This document shows, in pieces, positions 1-11,445 of a stretch of 64,000 nt of DNA. The stretch spans positions 2,418,088 through 2,482,087 of the forward strand of contig VXAY01002317.1 in NCBI GenBank assembly GCA_013399855.1, in the 5' to 3' direction. A model generated the notes under the pieces. That model was not told the origin of the DNA. It saw only the letters and a program-made list of their open reading frames with translations, and ran no database searches. The stretch is from Oxyruncus cristatus. Its lineage: Eukaryota; Chordata; Aves; Passeriformes; Cotingidae. Made by a program: the position numbers and the translations under genes. Numbering within the stretch: position 1 is the first letter of the stretch; every line of letters starts with the position of its first letter.

Positions 1-984
1 CAAGGGGACAACCTAATCTTGAGACATAGAGACCTTTAGAGCACACTTCAACAAAGCCCTACCACCACTGTCTTCTTCAGGATCTAAAACTTCAAATACC
101 CATTTAAGACCTTGGGAGAAAACAGGACAGATGATTTCACCCACTGCAAACCCAACTCGTCTGCCTGGTGCTAGTTTGTGCAAATCGATCCGTCATTCAG
201 AAATTAAAAACAAAACGAGCAGCACTGAAAGACACATCAGAGGAGCTCTGATTGAGAAGAAACCCAGAGCAGTGCTGATTGATTACTCCCAGAATGCCTT
301 TCCCAAAAGTAATAATGAAGTACGTGCCTGGGAGAGAAGCCCTGAGCAGTGGATGGAAACATTTGAAAAGCTCGCTGAGCCCTCCCCTGCACCCACAGAC
401 CTCCCTGTCTGATGAGCATATTTAAAACAATTCAGCAAAGCACTATAGCCTGGGTCCCTACTAAAGAAAACATTCTCTTCTCTTCCGTTCTCCTCCCTTT
501 TAAATTAAGCTCAAACCCCAAATCTGGGAGCACCTCTACTATGTGTATAATGGTATCTGTCCAACATTCCTCAGTAATAGCATCACTTGGGACGGGGAGG
601 AGAGCTCTGCACATCGGGGGAAGGCATAGTACAAGGGATATAGGGAAGATAAACAATACCCTTTGAAGGTTTCAAACAGAGCCTACTGCTGATGCTCAAG
701 GCAGTTATTTTAATCCTCAGCTGCAAGTCACTGGGACACAATAAAAGAGAATTAGCTAAGAAAACATATAATGATAACAATGAGCATCCATGCCTTATTC
801 CTTGATTTGACTTGCAGCTGAGAGTATTCAGTAACTCAGAGATGGATGGGAAAACAGGAACAAGAAAAGCTACATCAGACAGGCTACCTGCCATTAAGTG
901 TGGCAAAAGCAACTCATCAGCAGGAGTAATGTCCTAATAGTCATTGTCCTGTCAGAAAAACCCCAAATTCTTTCAGAAATAGAT
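1..984. other. Non-coding unique DNA, nothing recognised
   Basis: No gene, repeat family or RNA is recognisable here. A 93-codon ATG frame at 131-412 (plus) and a 109-codon frame at 583-912 (minus) show no domain, no signal peptide and no resemblance to a family I know. They overlap other frames of similar length, as chance frames do. Confidence 0.6.
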
Positions 985-1002
985 CACACACACACACACA
1001 CA
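985..1002. repeat. (CA)9 microsatellite
   Basis: Nine perfect CA units are visible. A short A-rich stretch (about 1015-1027) follows. Dinucleotide tracts like this are common in vertebrate DNA and often polymorphic in length. Confidence 0.95.
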
Positions 1003-1104
1003 ATTACATTAGCAAAAACAAAAAAAATTGCTCTGCCTCAGTATGCACAGAAAGAACTTAGCAAGAAGATAAAAAGATTCTGTTGTTCAGATGACAAAAA
1101 GTAA

Positions 1105-2049
1105 AATAAAACAACAGATGGGAAGAGTTGTCTCAGTTTGAACTGGAAGACTTTTCTCATAAAGCAAAACAATACAAAGGTATTTCTTCACATCAATTCC
1201 CCAAATTTTTATTTAATTTAAGATGAATCTCTGTTTTGTAACATTTCCTAACTTAAAAAAAAGCAACAACCCCCAAAAAAACATGACACCAAAGAAATGA
1301 AAACCTCTTCTTATAATATGTTTGGATCTAATTTTAATTGGAATATGTTGGTTTCATTTTTAAGTGTTGAAAGGATCAGCTTTGACATTTCTAAAACAAT
1401 AATATGTTGCATTAAAAAATCTGAAAGTAATATTTTGATGTTTACAAATATATATATGTAGCCCTACTTTTGACTGAAACTATTTGTTGTATTTCTACTT
1501 GATTTTATGAAGATCTATGGTCACTGTGAAGATTTTGGAATATAAAACTTTATGTAATTTCTGTTTTTCATAAAAATTATCTAATAGAGAGATGTGATTC
1601 ACATGATAATCACGGGAGAAGAACTATCAGAAAACTGAACTTTTCATCATTGTAATTATCATTACTCTTGATCAACAGAAAAACCACATAGCAAAAGACC
1701 AATATCCCAAGCAGCTAAGGCAGCAACTTGGGATTAGCTTTGTACACCCAGTACTCAGGACTGTTGAGTACGCATTGGGATTTATATTGCTAGTCCTAAA
1801 CAACTGGATTTACGCTTAACATCTAGCTAGTTTTAAGATTTTCCAAATGAGTTATTTCCAATTACATCTTGAAAAAAAAACCCAAAAAACATTTCATCAC
1901 TGCTTTTTAAAAGCCACCACCACTTATCTCCATTTCCTGAGATGACTTGTTAAACATACACAACTTTATCCACCATTTGGTCATACTAAGTCACTGGGAG
2001 AATTGGAGCTTTGTTGTACTGATCTTCAGGTATTTCAAATGACCATAAA
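1105..2049. other. AT-rich non-coding block
   Basis: No ATG-initiated frame of about 60 codons or more occurs on either strand. The part from about 1196 to 1900 is very AT-rich, with many ATTA/TAAT and TTTAAT words and no recognisable transposon. It could be ordinary desert DNA or a conserved non-coding element. Only cross-species alignment can tell these apart. Confidence 0.45.
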
Positions 2050-2252
2050 TTGTGCTCATGTAAGCAGTCTGTACTTACAGTCTTTATTTTGAACACTGGC
2101 TTTTGGCAGAAGGAGACGGAATGGTGGAATGCCAACTCCTGGTTCCAATCAATTCAGCTAGACTTTGGCCTTCAGTGCTGCTACCAGATAACATACAAAA
2201 TTCGGAGATGGAAAGGGAAATGGAAAAGCAAAGGCAGTTCTGGCTTTCCAGA

Positions 2253-2276
2253 GTACACTTTCCAGTACACTTTCCA
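2253..2276. repeat. Two-copy 12-bp tandem repeat
   Basis: The unit GTACACTTTCCA occurs twice in direct succession (2253-2264 and 2265-2276). A partial unit (CTTTCCA) lies just upstream. This looks like a small local slippage duplication in unique DNA, and no function is implied. Confidence 0.9.
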
Positions 2277-3867
2277 GTAACATGATCCATACATTCAGCC
2301 AATTCAACTTACAGGCCAATAACTTGTGATAAACTTACAGCTCTATTCTCAGAGCTGAACACTTAAGCATGGGGGAAAAAGGAACAAGCTGATTTCTTTC
2401 CTTCTTGATGATTGAATACTTGTGGGGAAAATAAATTAAAACTGAGGACATTATTTTTAGCTTCCTTGGAATGTACTTTGGATGTACTTTGCAGCCAGAA
2501 AGGTTATAAATGGTCCAGGTCAGTTTGAGGAGTCAGTGACAAATTCTGCCACCCTGTACACGTCCTCTGTACTGCACTGGGTGTCCATCTGTCTCCCTCT
2601 AGCATCAGCAAGGGCTACTCAGAGAGCAGGCAGGAAAGTCCAAGCCTGATAACCCTGCTGCAGAACATGGGGGAAACAGTGTGTCAGATAGCCATAAACT
2701 CTAATATCCTGTCATTAACGGTTGCCAAGGAAAGGTGCCAGAAACAGTTCAAGGTGGCAATTACAGAAAGCCAGTTCAAAAGCTTTCTCCTACCCTTCTG
2801 GGCTGTCTCTCCCATGCAGCTGGGAGGGACTAAGCCTGCTAAAGCTCCTAGATACTTTAAAATATCAAGGCATCTCATCTGAAAATTAGCACCTGGTTAA
2901 TGTTGGGGCATTTCAAAATAAACCTTTCAAAAATGATTTAAAGAGGAAGTTTATGTTGCTTAAACATACTTCTTTGAAATGTATTTATTTTTGCACATGC
3001 TGCTGGGAAGGTTGGTCCACTCATGCATGTGCTGTGCTCCACTTTTTCTGAAAAGGAACAGCTGCAGTCAGTCCCCTGTTCAGCTCAAGACCTCCACATG
3101 CTGGGTACTGGACTCTAAAAGACAGGCAGAGCACTGTAATTATATCCCCCTCCGTGTCATCTGGCCTCAAAATGCCTGTGAGTCCTCTCTGTCTTGGTGC
3201 TCCTGCCACATGCTACCAAGGAGAACAGCCTTGAACATCCAGCAAAAGCATGTCCAAGGCTGTTCCTAATTTCTTATCTGCCAACAGCTGTCAACAAATG
3301 TAACATCTGCCAAGGATGTAATTCCCATCCATCAGAAGGTAACAGGAGGATGAGTCATTTTACAAAGGACAAACCAGCCATTAGACTATCATTATCTTTA
3401 CTGTGCACAGCCTGTCCAGCAGCTGACCTATGGGTAGGCTCCTCTCTCAAAAGAGCTCTCAAGATTTTGCACTAAATAGGTGCAGCAGCACGAGCAAGAA
3501 ACCTCAGCTTTAAAATGGGTCAGGGAATTCTAGAGTAATAATAACCTCTTTCATACTCTGCAAGTTTAAAAATAACTAGTTCTCAATTTTATTTTTTTAA
3601 TATAAGATGTATAGATATTCTTTGATGTGCAGTTTTTCAATTGAGGAAAAGGAATTTCTGGACTACCTCTTTCTTTTTTTCCTTCCTTTCCCTGTTCTTG
3701 CTTTGTCACAGAAAGGAGGAACAACAGGGAAAAATATGAAGATAAACCCTTCAGAATGAAAACTTTTTAATTTTCAGGTTTCTCTGAAAAGGAATGCAAA
3801 TTTTCACAAAGCTAGTTTCTACACAAAATAAAATAGTTTTTCTACAAGAAAGCCTTACCAGCTCTAT
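2277..3867. other. Non-coding unique DNA, nothing recognised
   Basis: Short open frames (up to 96 codons at 2979-3269 plus) overlap on both strands and match nothing I recognise. No repeat-family signature was seen. A weak direct repeat of ATGTACTTTG-like words lies near 2470-2490. Confidence 0.55.
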
Positions 3868-4003
3868 TACCATCTTTATATAGATGGGGAAGGAAGGCAG
3901 ACAGGAATCAAGCTACTTCCCTCTGTCTGCACGCAGGCGAGGCACAGAGCTAGTAATTGAATGCAAAACTCCCCAAACCCACTTCACTACTTACAGGCTA
4001 ATA
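3868..4003 (-). mobile_element. MIR-like ancient SINE, reverse orientation, degraded
   Basis: The plus strand reads in order like the reverse complement of a MIR/CORE-type SINE. An ATAGATGGGGA segment stands where MIR has its 'ACAGATGAGGAAA' region. GAGGCACAGAGCTAGTAATTG (about 3939-3959) stands for the 'GAGGCACAGAG...CACAGCTAGTAAGTGG' region. A CCCACTTCACTAC segment then recalls the end next to the tRNA-related head. MIR elements are tRNA-derived, LINE-dependent SINEs that spread early in amniote history, so a heavily diverged copy is expected. The element is inactive and non-coding. A RepeatMasker run would settle the boundaries and subfamily. Confidence 0.65.
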
Positions 4004-7000
4004 CTATCTTTATTACTGATTTTAAGAGTTATCGCCTTTCACTGATCCCAGGTCTTGCTCGTCAGCCCAAGAATAAAAGCTTCAAATACACACAAATATA
4101 CCCCTCTATCATATCTGTTTTCTGAGAAATCTCTACAGTGAGAGAATAGTTCTAGCAGCTCTTAAACTAAGTCCTCAGCTTCACCCAGTAGTCTTCAAAA
4201 TGCACAAATCGAAAGCAAATGTACTCCTGTGGGTCTCAAAATAAGCGGTGCAAAGACTTCACTGCCTTTCTCAGTGACATCGTATCTCAGACACTCCACC
4301 CAGGATGCAGCACAGAAATGAAAGTCAGCTTTGCTTCCCCATCCTGTCAGACTGGGTAAACCCCATTTTCCCTTGATAAAGCACTTTACTCATCATATAG
4401 TCAGTCAAAAAAAACTTTTAAATTACTCCGTGGCATTAGAACTAAGTGACAGGAACTGAGATAAATTTCTAATAACAATTTCTTTCCTCCTCCTTCATTA
4501 TCATTTCCATCATTCCCAACTTCATAGGGAAACAGGCACAGCCAAAACCAGTCCCCACATGAACCGTGGTTGACACCAGAAGTATCAGCTCCAAGACTCT
4601 GGGGCAATACCTCTGGAAAGGTCAATGCACTGCTGGCAGAATGAGCTCTAGAGACCTGTGAATCCTGTGGCTCTTTGTGCCATCTCTAGGCCCACAAGAG
4701 ACAGAAGTGGCAAACACATCCCACATTGTCAGCAGCCTGCTGAACCACCTTACAGCACCTTCCGCAGTCAGAAGAGCTGAAACCTGCTATCCCAGCCAAT
4801 ATCCCAAGTGCTGCTCCTCAGAGAGAGGAGCTCACTGGTGGCAGACTGAAACAGTGCTGGCTGCACACACGCTGCCTGCCCTCTGGATGCGTGGCTGACC
4901 TGACACTCACCCTTCATGCTCCTCTTTCACTTGTTAGTGCGCGCACAACAAACATATCATCACTGGCCACCGCAGTTACTGGGACATTTATAATGCGAGC
5001 AGGCATTATAAAACACGAGGCCTGGGAGTTTGCAGGGAGCTTGAAACAATGGCTATTGGGCAAGGAGCATCCCATTTATCTGTGCAATGTGAACTCAGAC
5101 GTCCAATGCCAACCATGTATGTGTCAGAAGTCGTTAGCCGCTTCACTGGTAATTTGAGAACCAAGCACATGGGGCATTGCATCGTTCCACACCACTCACT
5201 GTGAGTGATACCTCCTCTTGATACCACAGTGGGCAGCATCTAGGAGGCACAAATCACATTTGTGAAGAAAAAGCTACGTGAGCACATCCCCTGCTATACT
5301 GGTGCAAACACAAGCCCAGAGTAAGGTAAAGCCCAGAAGGCTTGCACAATAGTATCTTGAGTGTAAGCACAATTTATCAGATGAGAAAATTCTCTTGCGC
5401 ATTAATTTTGCAGATATTCAAGAGTTGCATGGCTTCTCCAAACAGTTAAATTCACAGTCAAAAGAAAAAAATTAAAGAAAATTAAAACTCTCTCAGTATG
5501 AGAAGGCAAGTCAATGGAGGCACCATTTACAGGCTTTTATATAAACCACTGAACCTTTCAAAAGTCCTTATTCCATTCTCACAAAATTCCAGTTTCTTTA
5601 AAACTTGTCAAATTGTTCAACATTTTAGTAAGAAAAAAGTGTGTATTGTCAATGCATACACAGATAATAATAATGATAATATTGAACTAATTATTTTCTG
5701 CCAAAAAAGTGTTTATAGAAAGTTCTTTTCATTTTTTCCACTTCTGTAATCACACCTCAGCATAACACAGATTGAGTATTGTGACATGATCGTGGTAAAT
5801 GAACGCCAAAATTTGTTGCTGCTGTTTCTAAGAGGGCATGGGGGTTTGTCTGCTTTTACTTTTAACAAGTTTGCAACATTATCAGCTGCTGAACAGATTT
5901 TTATAGGGAGAATCAACAGGGCATCACAGGGAGTCAGAAGTGATGGCAACTATAGAAAGAATGACCCAAGACATATCCCAATTATGGATACAAAAGGATA
6001 CAAGAGGAAAAGTGCCCAACTCTTACACTCGCATGCACAAGCACACACTTATTCTTCTCTAAGAGCTGGCTGTTTCCCAGCTCCTAGACCTATGCTTTTC
6101 CCATTCCAGGCTCTGCCTCTGCTTTCTGGATTCAGGGGATTCAACCTCTTTGCGCTCATATTGCTCCAGCTGTTCCCTTGTACAAGTTGGTAAGGGGGTT
6201 TGTTTGAAGGTGAGACTTGTTTCAAAAAAAGCAGGCAGTTTCTGTTCGTCAACAGGTGACAGTTGTAACAGCAAAAAATCCCAAACCTCAGGGCTCCTTT
6301 TCCTGAGTTGGTGCATGTTTTGATGGAACCGTGCTACCTGTGAAAGAACCTCCGCCTCTAAAATACTGCTGCTTGCATCCTTGCTTCCTGTGGGCTCGAA
6401 TATTTATGATGCCTACAGAGATAACTGGACTCAGGTCATTCCCAGCAGTGGACTTGCTCATCGAACAGAGCAGAGGAAGCTGGTGGCCCAAACTGGTGCA
6501 CGCCACTCACTCAGTGCTTCAGCAGGGATGAACAAAGCACACACTAGAGCAGCAAGTTCAGCCCCATGTCCTCATCAAACACCATACAGTGAGGATTAAT
6601 GCCATTTCACAAGTCACATTTTAGGAAATGGGGAGGAACGGAAGCTCCAGTTCAGCGCATTGTCTCACCTCTTGATCACAAAACATAAAATTCTGGTGGA
6701 AAGAGATTTTTACCTCTTAAACTTTCAAACGCTGAAATAGGGACAATTCTGTAGAGAAGACCCCAGGGGCAAAAGGCAAGATCCCCTTGTAAGAGTTTAG
6801 GTGTGCTTACATCAGGGCTGCACACATACATGAATAAAAGGTAGATTGTGGGAAAAAAAAGGGACACAGAGGGGTACTCTGTGTCTCCGTCCCATTGCCT
6901 GAGCATCCTCTCAAGCAAGAAAAAACATCATTTACATTTATTACTCATTGTTACTGAGTTCAAGATGCAGCAAAATCTAATATCCTTGGCTCCTATCATA

Positions 7001-7300
7001 GTAGCTGAATGTCATAATTTTCTACAGCTTCTTTGCCTAATCACCTGAACAAACTAACGAAGTAAATCTTTTGCACAACCCAAGACTGTATACATGCATA
7101 CCATAGCCTACCACTTTCCTTTTGGCTAGGGCTTCCACCAAAACAGAACAACCTTCAGCAAGAGGGGGAAAAAAAGCAACTGTAAAAAATCAATTTTTAG
7201 AAAGAATGTAGCATGATGCCATTTTCCTTATATGGCAACTGGTATCCCATGTGAGGCTCAAACAATAGCCAGCCTGGCAGGGGGTGGAGTAAGAAGATGA
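4004..7300. other. Non-coding unique DNA, nothing recognised
   Basis: The longest frame is 135 codons (5786-6193 plus). It lies opposite unrelated frames on the other strand and shows no known domain. A few CpG-containing words (for example GTGCGCGCAC near 4936-4945) occur but do not amount to a CpG island. Confidence 0.55.
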
Positions 7301-10300
7301 CTCTGGGAGAAAAAACTTTATATATATATTCCCTGCCAGCCGTCACCCTCCATTTCTTTTGGGATTTCTTTGTGACTGCACTGAAAGGGGTCAATAGCTT
7401 CCAGTTTGAGAAATGCAGCTTTTGAAAGGACTATCACCAGCCTCTGTATTTAAAGCATGCCTTTTACTTCACGGCCCCCCCAGCTAATGCAGAGCTTTTA
7501 AAAAGCGAGCAGCAAGATAAACTTCCGGGGGAAAAGGAAAGGTGAAGGGTAGAGGAGAAACACTTCTTATCTGCCTTGGCTTTACTGACACTTTCACTGG
7601 AATAAAGCTTGATTGGCAAAGCAAGGACAGGGAACAGAAGCTGCAGATGATCTAAAGCACTATGGATCATTACACCTTGCTTCAGTCACCACCTCGCCAT
7701 CCTTTAAAGTACATTCAACACCACTACATGAACTAGCCAAGCACCAAGTTGGAAAAGAATTTCAAAAGGATTAAAAACAATGGGCAAATTAGCACTGAAT
7801 ATTAAACACATCAAAGCATTCCAACTCAATCTTCAGTGTTTAAGAATTTTGGATCTGACAAACACAGGCAATCTCGTCAAATTTTAACAGGCTTAATTAA
7901 CTTATCTTGATAGTGAAAGACTGGTCCAGTGGCTAAGTTTATGTTTAGGCTTACTGTTTGAGGAATACTCCAGAAAACCTATGACATGCCAGAACTAGGA
8001 TTTATTGGGAGGGAGGAGGAATAGGACTATAACCTCCTTTAGTGCCAGGGGATACAGCCCATGTGGAGGACTGGCACATGCCCAGTTTTTCAGGACTCCA
8101 GGCTCCGCTTCACATTGCAGCCTCATTCAAACACCAATAGCAATTATATTGCAGTTGCTTTCTGTATTAGGATGTGGTTTTTAGTTTGGAAGTGGGTGAA
8201 TCCAAGTGTCCACATACGGGGTTTGTACAGGTCAGCTGTTGCTGTAGTCTCCAGGTGTAAACCAGTTGAAACTCCATCCATGTGCTTTAGAATCTAACAG
8301 TTTTCATTAATAAAACTTGTCCAAATTTGAGAAGCAAAACAGGAAAACGTCACAGAAGGAACCTCTACTTTGTTTTAAGTGGAGACTAGCTAAATAAGAC
8401 CAGCTATGATTTTCCAGCTCCAGTGTATTTGACTTTATATTCATATGGATATATATTCATTTATAGTCATTCCATTTGACTGGAGTCTTTCAGTAAGCAT
8501 TAGAGAAACCCACAATATTCATCTAAGACAAGCCTGAAATTTGCAGATGGAAAGGTGGAGTGGTACCTCCAGCAGCACCACACACAGCAAAAAGCTATTT
8601 CATATAACTCCTACCAAACTGTCCGAGAGAGAAGTCAAAAATGAGACAAGAGAACGCTCCAGAAGATGAGAAGTAAATTGCCTCTGAGAGTCTCTAGCAC
8701 TGGCAGTATATGACTTTGCATCTCACTTTAGTTTCCAATCATACTGTCTTTCTCACAGGCATTCAAATACATTAGTCTGTGTCTTATCAGATCCTGAATT
8801 ACCATTGTAGAAAAGCTCCTGCCTGAGAAATGTAGTTCAGAGAGGTTTATGGGGCTGTAATGAGTACTGACAGATAAGCCACACTCATGCAAACACACTT
8901 GCAAGTGATGTCTGGTTTAACACAATACAGCCCTAAGCCTTCATAATACAGCATAGGAAACAAAATCCTCCCATCGCCTACTGCTAATTGCATCTGCAGT
9001 GGTCAGGAGTTGAAAGAGAAGTAAGCAGATTAATTCTATTAGACTGTGCAATAGCATCCCAAGGGGACAAGGGAAAATCCCATCATTTAAATCAGGACTG
9101 GTAGACACTGCTGGGAACGATGTTACATACTAGTAGGGGATTAAGAGTTCGGACTAAAGGGCCTCATTTTTTCTAGATCTGGTTTCCATGAGTCATAGCA
9201 ATTAGAACGGCAAGGCTTTTCTGTTTGTTTTTTTTCCTTTTTTTCACCTAGGGATGACCTGAAACATCTTGCCCAGTTGAAAACTAAAGCATTAAATTAA
9301 TTTCTTACTTAACCCCTTCCCCACAACATACCCTTCCTTATTCCTTCTTCTTAAAAAGTTTTCTTTTTAAATTAAGGTGATTTTTAATATAAAATTATTT
9401 TAAAACAAGAGGTCTAAGTATTGTTTTATCAATACCTTGTATGTAACATTTTTCTTTTTTCAGCATACTCCTCCCACACTTTTAACCCATATTTATCTCA
9501 ACTATATGAGCAGTTTTGATCCTCTGAAAGTCCTTTTTTTCTGAAAAACATTCTCCATGCTGTAAATACAATGTAAGGTTTCACTCCTACAGACATGGCA
9601 GGCAGAGATGACAACATCTCTCCTCAGCCAAAGGAATGGAAAAAGTCCTCTGCTGAATCCAATGCAGCATGCCCAGATCCAGCAGAAGCTGAGCCTGAGC
9701 ATCAGGAGCACTGTCTGCCTTACCTGCGTGCTGCTTTGAGGGGACAGACTTTCAGAGAAATACTTGTTCTCCTCAAGAAGAAGTCAGGTTGTACTGAACA
9801 TGCATCGGTCAGGATCCTTGCTTCAGGTTGCTAGCACTGTGATCCGGGCTGGTCAGCCTGTCAGAAACAGCAAAGAAAATACATAAGACACAAATACCAA
9901 CCACATACCTCCATACTGGGAGTGAGGAGAAGACTGTGACCTTGTTTCACTCGCTTCATCCTGCTTAGGCAAAGATCAGCTCTTTCTTACACACGTGAAG
10001 AATGTGAGGGGAAGCATCTAGCAGTGACCCTGAAGACCCTGTCAAGGTCTGGGCTAAAGGCAAAATCTCTTTCCTCACTTTCCAGTTCATTAAACCGGCC
10101 ACAAACGGGCTTTGACCAGAAGGCAGAAGGAGGACAGGACTACTTCCAGCAGCACATGAAAGAAGCAACAGAGTTGCTCTGCATCTTCCCCTCCTGCTCC
10201 CCCGCACAGCAGAGGAGAGTCACCACAGAAACAGGAGAGGACAGAAGCACCAGGAAGAGATGCTGTGAGTCCCCTGAAGGCAAGTCCCAGAACAGACGGA

Positions 10301-11378
10301 GCAGTGTGTGATAAAACAAAGGTAGTTAAATGTTTACCACACACCCCCCTTTCTGTATTGTATGCAACAAATACGCACACACATGTTCACTTACTGGACA
10401 GATGTTAGAGTGCAGCTATGTGCTGAATGGAGAGAGCCAGAGATGATCAAGGATGAAAAAGAGGGCAAGGTGGTAGAGCTGAAGGCAGGTAGGGGTGGGA
10501 GGAAGATACCAACAGATATACAAAGGCTGAAAGCAATAAAGCAATCAAAAGAAGTCTGCAGAAAGGCATGAAAGGCCAGTGGGAAAGGAGGGGGGATCAT
10601 GCCAGATCCTGTGCGTTTTCTACTTGCAGAAATCAGCCAGACACAGGGCACAGAGGTGGAGCCATCACTTTAACAGAGTGATTGCTCCATAATGGCTTCT
10701 CTCTGGAGAACAGCAGAGAGTCTGGATCTCATTCTCCCTGACAGCTCCAGTTTAGATATGAAGATGGCGCCATGTAAATCCATTTCATAATATTAATTCT
10801 CTCCTCTCTAGTCTACCTTGCTGCTTTGTTCTCTTTTGAAGCCCAAACCCTCTATTCTGCCCAGCCCCTCCAGCATCCCAAAGCCAATGCCAAGTGTCCA
10901 AATGCAACATCAGGGAGCATCACTGACCTCCCTGCATCACAACGCTTAGTAACTCTTCCATGGTCAAGAAGAAAAGTTGGGAGAAAAGGTCCTTTCACAG
11001 CAACTCTGCCCAGCAGCCCCCGTAAGACACTGAGATGGGGCTGCAGCCAAACATCTCAAACTCCCTTTTTCTGTCATGCTGTCTGGAGATGACAGCCACA
11101 CTGAGCTGAACTAGCATCCAGTAGGTTCCAAAGCCACCTACAAGGCAGCTGGGAAGTGCTAATGCCAAACCAGACCACATGAAAGGAAATTTCTCCCATG
11201 TGCAGCATATCAGCCCTCTGTCTGCAGCTCCCTACTTCCCACCAGAGGTGTTATTTCACACTTACCCAGGACAAGGAAGAGGGTTTAGTGTGACACAGGA
11301 ACACTGCGTGCTGTGCCCACCCTGACACCCTGGTGAGGAGCACTCTGTGCCCTAGACACTCATCTTGTGTGCACTAGA
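7301..11378. other. Non-coding unique DNA; one exon-like segment on the minus strand
   Basis: No coding gene is recognised. A short TA-rich tract lies at about 7320-7330. From about 8300 to 9500 there is no ATG frame above 60 codons, and 9200-9450 is T/A-rich. A minus-strand segment at 9724-9857 is bounded by good splice-site matches and is reported under findings. Frames near 10.0-10.6 kb (up to 96 codons) overlap one another on both strands and look accidental. Confidence 0.5.
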
Positions 11379-11445
11379 GCGGCAGCGTGGTCTAGTGAGT
11401 AGAGCAGGAGACCACCAAACTGGTAATCAGGCAGATGTTCTCCAT
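11379..11445 (+). mobile_element. tRNA-derived SINE head (MIR-family type)
   Basis: The segment reads GGCAGCGTGGTCTAGTGAGT, then AGAGCAGGAGACC and later TGGTAATCAGGCAGATGTTCT. This follows the amniote MIR-type head pattern 'GCAGTGTGGTCTAGTGG-TAGAGCA...GGGAGTCAGGAGACCTGGGTTCT' and includes a box-A-like TCTAGTGAGTAGAG. The downstream body is no longer convincing. It cannot be a working tRNA: there is no matching acceptor stem or 3' half, and the internal region fits the SINE rather than a cloverleaf. Confidence 0.65.

Noticed and set aside
4930..4990. CpG island or promoter
   Set aside because: Only a handful of CpGs in about 60 bases, far below island density. No TATA or initiator arrangement with a downstream frame.
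11379..11445. tRNA gene candidate because of box-A-like sequence
   Set aside because: The remainder follows a tRNA-derived SINE head, there is no 3' acceptor half, and no cloverleaf can be closed.
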